This document shows positions 9,904 to 21,600 of a stretch of DNA of 64,000 nt, piece after piece (the stretch's first letter is position 1; each line of letters opens with the position of its first letter). A program made the translations under genes and the position numbers. The notes under the pieces were generated by a model. It saw only the letters and a program-made list of their open reading frames with translations, did no database searches and was not told the DNA's origin. The DNA comes from Aquanectria penicillioides (taxonomy: Eukaryota > Ascomycota > Sordariomycetes > Hypocreales > Nectriaceae), in contig PYIU01000007.1 of assembly GCA_003415625.1 (NCBI GenBank), positions 3,286,001 through 3,350,000 on the forward strand, given 5' to 3'.

Positions 9904-11169
9904 ATGTCTTTGACACAAGCCCAGATCGCCATTGTCAAGGCCACCGTGCCTGTCCTCAAGGAGCATGGCAAGGTCATCACGGCCACCATGTACCGCAACA
10001 TGCTCAGCGCCAACCCGGAGCTGAAGAACCACTTCTCGCTGCGCGCCCAGCAGACTGGCGAGCAGCCCGCCGCCCTGGCTCAGTCCGTCCTGGCCTACGC
10101 CCAGCACATCGACAACCTCCCCAAGCTCCGACACGCCGTGGAGCGCATCGCCCAGAAGCATGTCTCCCTCTTCATCAAGCCCGAGCACTACCCCATCGTC
10201 GGCAAGCACCTAGTCGGCGCCTTCGGCGAGGTCCTTGGCCCCGCCCTGACCCCAGAGATCCAGGATGCCTGGGTTGCAGCATACGGCCAGCTCGCCGACG
10301 TCTTCATCAACCGCGAGAAGACGCTGTACGAGGCCGCAGGCGAGTGGCAGACGTGGCGCCAGTTCAAGATTGCCAAGAAGGAGGCCGAGAACGAGCGTGT
10401 CACCAGCTACTATCTCGAGCCCGTCGACGGCAAGACGCTTCCCAAGTTCCTCCCGGGCCAGTACGTCAGTCTGCAGGTCCCCATCCCCGGAGGCAACGGC
10501 CTCGTCCAGAGCCGCCAGTTCAGCCTGAGCGAGGCTCCTCAGGACGCCGCCAACCACTACCGCATCAGCGTCAAGCTTGAGGACACCATCGAGAACGCCC
10601 CCGTCGAGGACGTCGTCGCCGGCAAGGTCTACGGCCTCATCTCCAACCTGCTGTACCGCCAGTACAACGTCGGCGACGTCGTCGAGCTCAGCCCTCCCGC
10701 CGGCGAGTTCTTCGTCGACCCGGCCGACACCGCCGCCGCCAGCAAGCCCCTGGTCCTTCTCTCGGCCGGCGTCGGCGCAACGCCCCTCGTCTCCATCCAG
10801 GACGCCGTGCTCAACTCGGCCACGGCCTCGCGCCCCATCACCTGGATCCACGGCGCCCAGCACTCGGGCTCGTCATGCTTTGCGCCTCACGTGCGGGACA
10901 CCGCTGCCAAGCACGACAACGTCACCGCCAAGATCTTCCTGTCCGAGCTGCGGGATACCGATGTCGAGGGCAAGGACTACGACTTCACTGGCCGCATCAA
11001 CCTCGAGGCTCTCGAGAAGGAGAACCTCCTCCAGCTCGCCGACAGCACGGCCGAGTACTACGTCTGCGGGCCCGAGGAGTGGATGGTCGAGGTCCGCACC
11101 TGGCTCGAGGGCCGCGGCGTTTCCCGGGAGCGCCAGCACTTGGAGCTGTTCAAGACCGGCGATGTCTAA
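9904..11169 (+). CDS. fhbA: Flavohemoglobin (nitric oxide dioxygenase)
   Basis: Single-exon, 421-residue full-length flavohemoglobin. It oxidises nitric oxide to nitrate with O2 and NAD(P)H and protects against nitrosative stress, in cytosol or mitochondria. The globin domain (about 1-140) has the distal Tyr30 (B10) and Gln54 (E7), the proximal His86 in KHVSLF, and Tyr96. The FAD domain has RQFS (204-207). The NAD domain has GVGATP (289-294) and YYVCGPEEWM (from 385). The C terminus LELFKTGDV is typical of the family. Length and motif spacing match bacterial Hmp and yeast Yhb1. Codons are strongly C-ending, pointing to high expression. No signal peptide is present. Fungi often have two paralogues; which one this is cannot be told here. 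The start is fixed by the leader and the globin N terminus. Confidence 0.97.
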   Translation: MSLTQAQIAIVKATVPVLKEHGKVITATMYRNMLSANPELKNHFSLRAQQTGEQPAALAQSVLAYAQHIDNLPKLRHAVERIAQKHVSLFIKPEHYPIVGKHLVGAFGEVLGPALTPEIQDAWVAAYGQLADVFINREKTLYEAAGEWQTWRQFKIAKKEAENERVTSYYLEPVDGKTLPKFLPGQYVSLQVPIPGGNGLVQSRQFSLSEAPQDAANHYRISVKLEDTIENAPVEDVVAGKVYGLISNLLYRQYNVGDVVELSPPAGEFFVDPADTAAASKPLVLLSAGVGATPLVSIQDAVLNSATASRPITWIHGAQHSGSSCFAPHVRDTAAKHDNVTAKIFLSELRDTDVEGKDYDFTGRINLEALEKENLLQLADSTAEYYVCGPEEWMVEVRTWLEGRGVSRERQHLELFKTGDV

Positions 11170-12393
11170 GCAGGCGCGGGTTTAGGGAAAAGCGAATCTG
11201 AGCATTTTTATTGTATAATTCCGAGGTTTTGCATTTGCATTTTGTATTTGGGGGCGTTTGGTCGCATAGTGCTTGGTCTTTGACGAACGAATGCGAGATT
11301 AGAATCAAGCCATTTTAGATACCAATCCACTCCAATAGAGTCATTGTACATCAAAGTTGCCATTGGCATGTTCCTGAAGTGATCTCATAGCCATAATGAA
11401 CGCTTGTGTCATGTTTGACAGGTTAGGATAAGCATCAATGTCTCAACGCTCTTCGCTTACAAACGCCACCAGGCGTTCATATTAGTGCATGGTTTCGTAT
11501 AGGGCGTCCAGGTCAGTGTGTGGAACAGGCAAGGAGTGTTGACGGTTTCAATGAAAGAAACGAACTCAAGTCCTAATATTGCCCGGTTTCTCATGCGGAT
11601 TCCCGAATGTCGGCAAACGCGCAAGTCGCAATAGAGTTGTGGCTTTGGCGACATCTATTCAAATCCAATCGCCGCCAACTCCGTCGCTTTTTTTTTCGCA
11701 GCGAGGAAATCAAACTGCGGTGAGGACTGAACACGAGATGAGCCATGTCTCGGCCTCACGGTATGCTTCAGCCATGCGCTTTGCCTAGGTATGCATGTAG
11801 ATGCCGTCATTGGTAACACGGCATCTAGGCTGGTACCGGCGCAAGTTGCAACGCCGCTCATCGAATGACTTTAAACAAGTCATCAATCAGCCCGAGGTTG
11901 AGGAGAAAACATGTGTTATGATATATGCCGCAGGTTGAAGCAATCCAGAATTGAGCGATGTTTATATAATTCACCAAGCAAGTCACTTGCGCCGGTCCAA
12001 TGTACCGGGTCCGTCGCACAAACCTGGCGGCATCGGGATCGCCTCACAAGGATAGCTGCAGCACAAAGTTACTTAGGCGAGGCCTGCAGGCCGTCGCTCC
12101 GTAAAGTCGAGAACCGAGAGCCTATGGATGCTGTCTTACCGCAATGCGAGATCTCCCCGGAGGTGGAGTTAATGCGACTGCAGAATCGTCAACCGCGAGT
12201 CTTGTATCGGGTCCCTTCCTCGATATAGGATGCTCGATCCATCCTCGCCTACGGCAGCTTCTGCGCAAGTGTCTCAAACCCCTTTCGAGCATCGAGGACA
12301 TCGAGGACATCGCTGCCAGCCACGCGAGCAACTGCGTCTTGTCCTTGTGCGCTCGGCGTCGTCTTCTTAAACTTTCTTTCATGTCTCCCTCCC
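11170..12393. other. Intergenic between flavohemoglobin and the Zn2Cys6 regulator
   Basis: About 1.2 kb. The first part is the flavohemoglobin 3' UTR, T-rich with TTTTTATTGTATAATT at about 11205. The second is the regulator's promoter. No gene or RNA is recognised. Confidence 0.55.
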
Positions 12394-13889
12394 ATGCTCT
12401 CCTCCGAACCGACGGCCATGACCATGGCCGAGACCGTCATCCGCAAGGCCTGCGATCGCTGTCACGCGCAGAAGCTCAGCTGCAAGCGCCTCGGCGATGA
12501 ATCTTGCGAGCGGTGTCTTCGGCTCAAAACCGAGTGCAAGTCGAGCCCATCCCTCCGGTACAAGAAGCAGCACCACCAGCACCACCTCCAGCAGCAACAG
12601 TCGCAGCATCGGCTCCCCTCTGAATCAGCCAGCGGACGCCGCTCTCCGAAGCGACGGCGAACGGACAGCGATCCTAGCCTTGTCATACCCGACACGGGTA
12701 CGTGCCCTTTCACCTGAGCCCGGGAGAGCCCATGTCTCGAGTGCCTTGATCACCGACTCACCTTGTTGCCGAAGCGCTGCCAATAGTTGTCCATACAAGC
12801 GGCCTGACGTCTAAGAATCATCTCGCCGTGACACCCGGTCCCGTCTTGGACGTTGCCAACTTCGACTTCGACTTTAACCAACTCGGCCTCTTTGGTCCTG
12901 ACCAGCCCGAGTATTTATCTCATCCTGGGCTCCCCAACGGCATCGACCAAGTCAGTCATCCTACGTCAGCGCCCGCTCCTGCTCCGCCTCTTCTTCCTCT
13001 TCCTCTTCCTCCTCCAGGTGCCTTCACCGACTCGTGGGATCCGCGCCTCTCCTCGTCCAACGCGTATCCTCCAGTCGCACCAGACTCTCTGATACAACCA
13101 ACAGACGAACCTCCTCGGGCTGTGGTGCTCCAAGGACCCTTGAGAAGAGGTTGTGTACCTGAGCACAGCAGCTCTGACAAGCGCGCGAGGCCTAGGACAA
13201 AGCAGCGCCCAAGGCAGATTCAGCTGACGGAACGCGCGGAGACGACGCCACTGATAGGGGACGTGCCGCTGGTTTACTGGATGGCGCAGCTAACTGACAT
13301 CAACGCCCGGCTTTTGGACCTCTCGTCTGCGCTCCCCTCGCATGAGGTGTCACGCAATGGGCCACTACTGGGGCGGCCAACGGATGAGCGGTTCAAAAGC
13401 AACGGGTTCCCTATAGACGAAATGTTCAAGTTGACGAGGCGGGTCGCGGACATATTGGAGCAGCCACCCCCTGACTCCGCGGGGCCAATAGATGGCTCCG
13501 ACCCAGGCAATTCAATCTTCATCTTGTCGACATATGTCCGGCTGCTGGACATGTATCAGAGAGTCTTTGCGCTGGTCCATGCGGAACTGGCTCAGCCTGA
13601 CTCCAACTCGACATTCCGGTTTTGGAAACTACCCGATGTTACGGTTGGCTCATTCGCCGTCGAATCATCGCCATTCCTGCAAATGTCCCTTACGATCCAG
13701 CTGGCAGAGGAGTTTCTATCGCGGCTGAGGAGATCAACTGGGCAGTGGTCCGGGGCGGCAGCTGGTTCAGCATCGATGTTTTCAGGAGTAGTGGACGCAT
13801 CATTCGAGGCGTTTAAGGAGCGAGAGGAGAAGCTGGCTAGGCACTTGGTGGAGTTGCGAAGCGAAATCGAAGTGTTGCTGGACGCATAG
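12394..13889 (+). CDS. Zn(II)2Cys6 transcription factor
   Basis: Two exons, 12394-12697 and 12787-13889, give 468 residues. The 89-bp intron has donor GTACGT and acceptor AATAG; of the nearby AGs, only this one keeps frame. The zinc cluster is Cys20-x2-Cys23-x6-Cys30-x7-Cys38-x2-Cys41-x6-Cys48. A Gln/His-rich stretch (59-72) and a basic RRSPKRRR segment (82-89, a possible nuclear signal) follow. The middle is Pro-rich and acidic. The C-terminal half is helical with LPDVTVGSF, a pattern I associate with AflR-like and other secondary-metabolism C6 factors, and ends in a Glu/Lys-rich helix. Met1, Met9 or Met11 could each be the start; the first is chosen. Its targets are unknown and no biosynthetic cluster surrounds it. 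The neighbouring GDSL esterase is a possible but untested target. Confidence 0.88.
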
Positions 13890-14504
13890 GTTGGCGGGGT
13901 TGAGTGTTGTTGGTTCGTTGGCCCTCGTTGCGGCGCATGGCATTGATACGTGTTTTGCCAGCAGTTGCGCCACAATGAATCCTTCGGGGCTATGTGAGAG
14001 GCTGTGGTTTAATATTAGTGTGATAGTTGATTTAATGTTGCCGTAGTCAGTCTCCCACAACTCCTTTTCGCAACTCAAGATGACAAAGTTGCACGATCGG
14101 GAATGGAACATTTCGTCTAGTTGTCGCAGACAAGTCGGCAGGCATGAATAATAAATAAACTTAGATTTCGGGCCAAGTTTCTAGACATTGGTGAAGATTG
14201 CTGAGCGTTGGCCCTCGAACCAGCATCCTTGCTGTCAATGCACGGTGTAGTCCTGTTTCATTCAGAACCAACACGCAAATCCACCCACGGCACCAGGCGG
14301 CCAATCAATACGCAAATTAAGGAGCCTCTAACGGTGTCTGAGACTTCGGACGAGATCAAATAACGCGCTGAAAAACACATGACGATATCGCCAATGCGGG
14401 TGATGATGGCTGTGCCAGTGGGCGATGGGTTGGTATATAGGATCGCGTCCCGATAACCAGTGGTTTGGGACGGATCGATCAACAATCGCCAAGACAGACT
14501 AACC
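13890..14504. other. Intergenic between the regulator and the GDSL esterase
   Basis: About 615 bp, presumed to be the regulator 3' UTR and the esterase promoter. A TATATAG at about 14434-14440 lies some 65 bp upstream of the esterase ATG and could be its TATA box. No coding region seen. Confidence 0.5.
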
Positions 14505-15619
14505 ATGAAGTTCCACGCCGTCACAGCGGCACTGGCCGTCTTGTCCACGATCAACTCGGTCCTAGCAAGGACATACATGTTTTCATTGTGAGTAATGCCG
14601 CTCCAGTCGAGTTCAACCTTCAACGACTAACAGGACCTAGTGGCGACTCATACACCAAGACTCTATGGGATCCTTCGGGCGACAAACCGTCGGATGCCAA
14701 TCCGATAGGAAACCCCGCGCTGCCCGGCCATACTTCCTCGGGAGGTTTGAATTGGCCCGGGTTCATGGTGACCAAGTTCAACGCTTCGTCCGTCTGGCTG
14801 TATAATTTTGCTCGCGGAGGAGCCGTCATCAACCGCACCGCGGTGCCGTCGACTACATTCATCTCGGAGACGCTAGACTTGATAGAGCAAGTGCAGCTGT
14901 TTAACACTACCGTCAGTGAGCACCCCAGCTGGGCTCCTTGGAAAGCGGACAACGCCATCGCGTCGATATGGATGGGCGGCAACGACATCTACAGCACTTA
15001 CACCATTCTGAACCTGCCCCAGAGGCACGAGAAGCTGGTGGGTCAGTATATGCAGCAGGTCCAGAAGCTATACGCTCTCGGAGTTAGACAGTTCATCTTC
15101 CTGACTGTAGCACGTGAGTCTTTTCGCAGCCAGCAAGTTGACATTTGAGTTGACGAGCGTAGCAACCTACTTGACGCCCGAGAAGCAAAAGCTTGGCACT
15201 ACAAAGTATAACCGACTCGTGTACGCCGTCACTCAGTTCAACGGTGTCCTCGAGGAGCAGATTGCCGCCAAGGTCGGATCGATGGACGGAGTTACCTACA
15301 AGGTTGTCGACACCTGGAACGCGTTTGCGACGGCATTCGAGAACCCGACGAGGTTTGGAGCTCCAAACAACTCGTGCTACAACAGCGATGGCACTTCCTG
15401 CGTAAGTCGAGCAACTTTGCGCCCACCCACCAGAACATCCCACTGACAAGGTCGCAGCTGTGGTACAACAGCTACCACCCGGGCATCCAGATCGAGCAGC
15501 TCGTTGCAGTCGATGTTGCCAAAGCCTGGGGCTCTGACGTCTTCGAGTGCCCCAGCAAGGTCTCTGTATGCGCGATCACGCAGTCGCCCACGGCGATTCC
15601 AACGCGTAGCGCCGAGTAA
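14505..15619 (+). CDS. Secreted GDSL/SGNH esterase (CE16-like acetylesterase)
   Basis: Four exons, 14505-14587, 14641-15113, 15163-15401 and 15458-15619, joined by three introns of 49-56 bp, give 318 residues. Residues 1-21 (MKFHAVTAALAVLSTINSVLA) are a signal peptide, so the enzyme should be secreted. The nucleophile block is FGDSY with Ser31. The oxyanion/Asn block is GGND (140-143). The catalytic His is His272 in YNSYHPG. This is the SGNH hydrolase layout, and length and order fit fungal CE16 acetylesterases that remove acetyl groups from hemicellulose oligomers; the substrate itself is inferred. Intron 1 splits the codon just before GDS, where the acceptor CCTAG restores FGDSY. It lies downstream of a Zn2Cys6 gene in the same orientation. 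No frame lesions are seen. Confidence 0.9.
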
Positions 15620-18600
15620 GGCTATGAGCCCGGTCTGTTCTCGATTCTAGACTAAGATTACCACCCTTTAGCAACGGCGATACGGCGAGGCTGGTGGAGA
15701 TACTAGAACAAAACAGCCCACAGCTGCCTCGAGTGCCGACATTCGACGAGCGCCTCTGATCGGCAGCGTCGACGCAAGGAACATAGACAGGGGGGGTTAT
15801 CGGCACAGACGATCCTGTAGTGCCGGGTGTGTCGGGAGTTGAAACACATGGTCCTCTCGGTAAATGGACCTTTTGGTCTGACTGAGGAATAGATCTTCAG
15901 CAGGTGTACAATAGAATATCATAGTTATCATTTTGGATAGAGTGGGGTTTCGCATATGCCGAACTGGTTTTGGAGTTGATGCCCAACTCGAGGTTAACCG
16001 ACGGCCAACTCAGTTGCTTGTCATCTCGGAAGCCGATCAAACTCAAATCCCCCAAGGCCCACATGATATTCGATTGTTACACAAGCCGTTCGCAAGCGAC
16101 TGGGTCGTATGTTTGCGCGATTCCCGGACAGGCTAAAGAGCGACGCCCGAGTGAGTCGAGGGGTGAGGGAGGGGTGTTCTTTTGCTGCTCGCAAGGGCCG
16201 GGTCCCTGGCCAAAGATCCCCGGCGAAACTGAAATCATTGGCAGTAGGGAAATAACCTTACGAATTTCTCGCCTGGGAACTAGCCGCCTAGAGTCTCGCC
16301 ATTTCCAGCTGTGCGGTTCCGCGATCCTGGCTCCCAAGATGCTACCCAAGCCCAGGCGTGTCGGCCGTGATGTACGAAGAGCTGACATTGACCCGAGATT
16401 CCCTGGGGAAATGGATTTAGCCTCATCGGATTAATTTTTTTTTCTGGTCTTCGCTTTTTATTTGTCTTCGTATTGTCTCGGACTGTGATGACCGACCGCG
16501 CGTCCCGCAAGCGGTCACGAAGGTGAAGCATCAATTGAACACCGACGTTTGATGCTCGGATGATCAGAGTCCGACGTTGGAATGACGGCCCTTAAGCCTC
16601 CGGGGTGAAACCCGCCCCTATTCTGAGGCACGAGAATCAACGTTGCACTTTGACGCGTCACATTTCACATAGCAACGACCTGCGCCGACTGTCGGGGTAA
16701 TTGCTGGCGATTTCTTGTTTGCCCTCCCACCCCCAGGAACCCGGGACTCTGGAATGGCCACCCTAGGACCATCATGGATGTACCGTACCGGTACGGAGGA
16801 AGCCGTACGGCGTACGAATACTGAATCGACCGCATACGTCCAGAGGTGCCCAAGGCTATCCGGGTTGTTTGCCCGAGGCTTAGCCCTCCCGCCAAATCGG
16901 GACCATCTAGACTGCCCCCAGCCCAATATCGCTGTCGTCTTCGCCGAGGAGACCGTCAGCATGCCCTCCTTCAGGGCGCGACTAGCAAATCTCAACCCTA
17001 GCGAGGTGCCCAGCCAGCTCTTCCCCCCAAGGCAGCAATCGAACCATGGCCCCAGAAATTTCTTGTTCCGTATCAAGGTTTCGAGCCGTTGTCGAATCCC
17101 CACGCTCGACTTGGGACGCTGTCCTGTTTTTGGCTGTCGTTTACAGGAACGATGACACGTCGAGACGAGCCGGGCTCCCGCCCAATAGCGCGGGACCGTT
17201 GAAGGAAATAGTGCCCGCTGTCAGCGTGAGAAGTGATAGTGTTGTGGACGACGCTTGTCACCTGGGGCCGCGATGGCAGGGTCGCAGTCGCAGCGGGTTT
17301 TCCGACGTCTGTCAAAGCACGGCAATGTCAAAACAGCCGACGGCCATAAAGGCCCTGGGAAGGGTTTTCTGCGTTCCATCACGACAGTGCCCAGACGGTG
17401 CCCACAATCCGCGGCTCTGTCTCATCTCTCGCCAAAGTCCGGGGTCCCAATAAAAACAAAAGTCGGTATGTGGAGAGGAATCGCCAACCCGAAGTAACGG
17501 ATCTTATGATCTGGCCGAGCGGAAATCCGAACGCCTGCCCTGCGCTTCCCGCGGCGCTTGGGGCGGCACTTGGATGTGCGGCTTTGGGAGATGAAGAAAA
17601 CTCTGAAGTCTGGGGTATGCCGGTGGGCGTCATGCGGCCTCCGAGATGGCCTGCGTGAATTGCAGACTTTCATCTGCAGGACGCATCCCTCAGGTAGACT
17701 ACAGCTGTCAAAGAGCGGTCTGCGTCAACTAGCCTTAGTGCCCGGCTGTGTCAAGAAAAAAAAAAAACGTTCGCCAAGGATTCAACAGCGAAGAAGTAAG
17801 AGGCTATCGGGAGGCCTACCCTACGCGAAGCGATCGTGCATGGCATGCGCATATCGGCTTTCCAAAGAGAACAACAAGCCTGCTGTAAGAAGCACGCGTT
17901 GTATAGGGTAGTGTGTGCGCCCGTCTCGAGGATTGGCCCCCTCCCGCTCCATCCATTCATCCATCTGTCCATTCACCCATCGTGGGCTGGTTGTGTCGCA
18001 TCCCCCGGCAAACGATGACGATGCTAGGACGTTCATGTTTTCTCTGTTGTTTTCTCACTCGACCCAGCTTCCCGGAATTTAGTTCATGGCTGGCTAAGGG
18101 CCGACCCGTGCTGCTTTCCCCCGGCTGTGGCGGCCTCAGATTAAGACTAGTACCTTGATCTCCTATGGCGGAACAGGATCGGGATGTGCTCCTCGTGGGT
18201 TTTCCAGCGGTGTCAAAAAGCAATGTTTCTAATGAGTTCCCACGACACCCTTGTCCGTGGGTCCGTGGATTTGAACACAGCCAACCTCGCACGCAGAGAT
18301 TCGACACTCGAGGCCGGCACGGAGCGGTTCCGCTGAGATACGGTGCTTTCAGCTCAGCGTTTTGCATCTGCATCTGCATCTGCCGGACTCGGGATGGGAG
18401 CATTGACGATTCCGAATCAGGTCCGCCCAGACCTGACTGAAAGCCTGCAAGCCCACGTACAATATGCATGCTCTTTGCCAGCCTCATACAGTTAAGGACC
18501 TAAGCCCACACAGCCCTGCCAACCACGGCGGCGTTTCTACCCTCCACCGCCGACCGCCGCACATGGGGCGCTCGCTGCACAACCAATGAATGCTGGGGGA

Positions 18601-21600
18601 CCCAGACGTTTACCTGAGGCTTTCCTCTCACACTCTCTCGCTCTCTCTCGCAAGGTGTGCAGATAGGGACGTGTCCCGGGGGGACGGCGCCGCCCTGGCC
18701 TGGCGTCGTCGTCAGATTTTGCTTGAAGCGATGTTTTGGGTCGTTCGTCTGGGCGGCCCCGTCTGATAAGTGATAGATTGACTCAAAACAAGGGCTGCAA
18801 ACCACGTTGGCAAAGGGTCCCAAAGGGCAGCGGAAGGGGGATCCAGAGAAAATCGGCCAGGGCATCATGCCAGAAGCAGAACATCCCGAGGCCCGAGCCC
18901 ACGTCCTGGGAACGCCAGGACACGAAGCTGGGACGCCGATGATTGGCCACGATGGCGCCAAGGGCGGGTCGGGCTGGCCAGCGATGCTAAGTGTGACCCA
19001 TGGTGATCCTTGGCCTTGGTGGCCGGCCCTGGGTGATGATGCTCATCAGTAACCCTGGAAAATCGATGATGGTGACACTCAGAGAGGGACAAGGTGGACA
19101 TTGGTGGACACAGACCCGTGTCTCTCGGCCATCACTAGGCCCATGATGGGCAAAGGCGCTCTCGTCTACTGCGTAATGGCAGGGGACGCAGGTTGCGACG
19201 GCAGCAGCATTTATTATCATTGCGATAATTAGACGTCGTCGACGACGCTCGCTATCACGGGTCGTCTCAGCACTGGATAGGGGAGGTCGAATAAAAGGGC
19301 CACCCCCGAAAAGAAGCGAGAGATAATCCTGCCCTGGCCTCTCCCGCTAGGCCTCGTCTACGCCCATACTGTGTTTGGCTCATTGGGGGTGCTCCAAGGC
19401 CACGACACAGGCGGAATGGGTAACTGGGCTTCCCAATCTCGTCGCAGAGCTCCGCGCACCAATCAATCGGGCGAAATTCGCCGGGCTGAAAAGCAGCTCA
19501 CAACCCGTCGACAACGCCAAAGGGCAGTAGTCAGGTCGCGTCAATTTGCCTCTGAGCCACTGGACATCGGGATTTGCAGGGCTGATTGGGTAGCGGTGTG
19601 GTAGGGGTGCGATGACGGCGCAATTGAGTGTGGGGATGGAAGGGGTGGAGGTGGAAATTATTCCAGAACACGCCCTGAACGATGGGTTAAGCCTCTAGTT
19701 TCTTTCTAGCCTACTCGGAGCGCGTGTGTTTTTTCCCCTTTCCTTTCTTTTCTTGGTCCCTGACGGAATGACTGACGGATGACGGTCCTAAATTTTTTCT
19801 CCCCTGGGGTTAAGTGGATCACAGGAGGTGACGAAGCGGGGGTGTTTCCAGAGTAGTGCGAATGGGTGAGTGAATCAAGAAGGTGGATGGCCCTCTTAAA
19901 TGAAATTATCGCAACAACGAGGTTTAGACTCTGGTCACCCACGAAAGTTGGTGCCGTAAAACACCATCCGCGGCCGGGAAATGGGACGTCGACACAGAAG
20001 ACATCTCGGGGGCAGAGCGCGCGGCCTATTGGTGGGATTGGGGATCCTGTTCCAACAAGGCCCGCAGGGCGACCCGGGCCAAAATCGTCGAGCCATGTCG
20101 ACAAATCTTCACCGGTTCCTGCATTGGGAAAGCGACGTGGCTGTAACGGCTGAATGGGACAGGACTCCAGTGCCGTACAGAAGACTTTGGGCGACGGGCC
20201 AGTGATTCGAGGCGGTTGTGTGAGCGTGACCTGCGAGTGACCAGCGGAGACAGAGGGACCCGCGCAGCGTCCTCTGCTTTGATCAACCGGTCAGATAAAG
20301 GCCGGCCAGTGAGCAGAGCGCCCGAGTGACGGAGCAGGGATGACAGTACATGGCACTGAAGCTGAGGGAGCCCTTGAGTCTCGGCTTGGGCTTGGACTTG
20401 GGCTGGGCCTGGGCTGACTGGGTGGTGCCTGGGTGGGCAGTATTGCTGTGTACATACATACTATGTAGCAAGAAGCTGCCACTGCCACACTAACGTCGGG
20501 GCTAAGCAGCTTGGCTATTGAAAGGCTGCCGGCAGTTTTGCCCACGTGTGCGGTGGAGCATGCGCTGAAGCTTTCTTTATTGCTGATGGGCTTTTCATCT
20601 GGCGCATGTTGGATGGGGTGATTCATCTCGAGGTCTCTTTGGCGATGGTTTGACGCATCCGACCAAAGGGCCTCATTTGCGAGCTTACGGCGGGCGGTGC
20701 CATGTCCTCCCTCGGTCTCTCGGTGGAGCGACTCACCTCACTCCGAGTCCGGTGCGAATGACGGCTGCCTCGATAGAAGGGTGCGGTACTTGGCGGTGCT
20801 GGGGCGCTGTGGCTGGCATTACGAGGATGGCGTCACCGGTGCAGCAACCACGGCCATGGATACGAATCCCAGGCGACCCAGCGTCTGGAACGGAAGCTCG
20901 ACAACGCTGGGCTGATCCTGGGCGCCAGCGTTCCGCCCAGCGTCCACCCACTGAGCCTGTTTGCTGAGCCGGTCCGTCGAGCGCTGTGGGTCAGACGCGT
21001 CTCTGGCTGCCAGGTTTCACCCAGGACCTACCCGGCGGTGATGGAGCAGACGGGGACTCATTGGGCCAGTGCAAAACGGTTGCCCCAAGAGGAAGTTGCG
21101 CGTTTAATATACAGTCGTCTGCAAGTGAGCGCATGGCAGCCAGGGACAAATGCTGCAGGATGGGCGCGAGGGCACAGAGGGATCCGAGAGTCTTTGGAAT
21201 CGTAGGAGCGCATTGATGCACGACGTACGGGCGTAACGCACGTCAGGCTCGGACCCGGTTTCGATTTTTATTTAGTAGCAGACAACGACTTTTGAGCCCA
21301 GACTATCGGCAACGCCGTTGTCAAACAACGAACTTGGGGTGTAAAGAGACGACGTAAGAATTAAAAAAAAAAAAGGTTTTCTTGACCCTCTTGCCCCCCT
21401 GGGTTGTCATGTGTCTGTCGTATTACGAACTCATTTTGGACGGGGAAATGAATCCCAAATGATCTGTCAAAGAGTTTTGTCAAGCGAAGGTATCGAGGTT
21501 CACCGAGGAATGGATACTCACCGTTTGGGAGGCGAATAATGCACTGGGCCGTGTTCCCAGGACCGCCGCGATGGGGCAGGCGTGGGAAACCCAAAAAACC

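Noticed and set aside
12394..15619. Biosynthetic gene cluster around the Zn2Cys6 regulator
   Set aside because: Neighbours are a flavohemoglobin and a GDSL esterase; there is no backbone synthase, transporter or P450 nearby.
16618..17103. 161-codon open frame on the minus strand
   Set aside because: Composition is mixed with no domain, signal or intron structure. Other frames over the same bases are equally open, so it is likely a shadow of GC-rich non-coding DNA.
17957..18487. 176-codon open frame on the minus strand
   Set aside because: No recognisable motif and no plausible leader. The C terminus has low-complexity content encoded by a CATCTG repeat.
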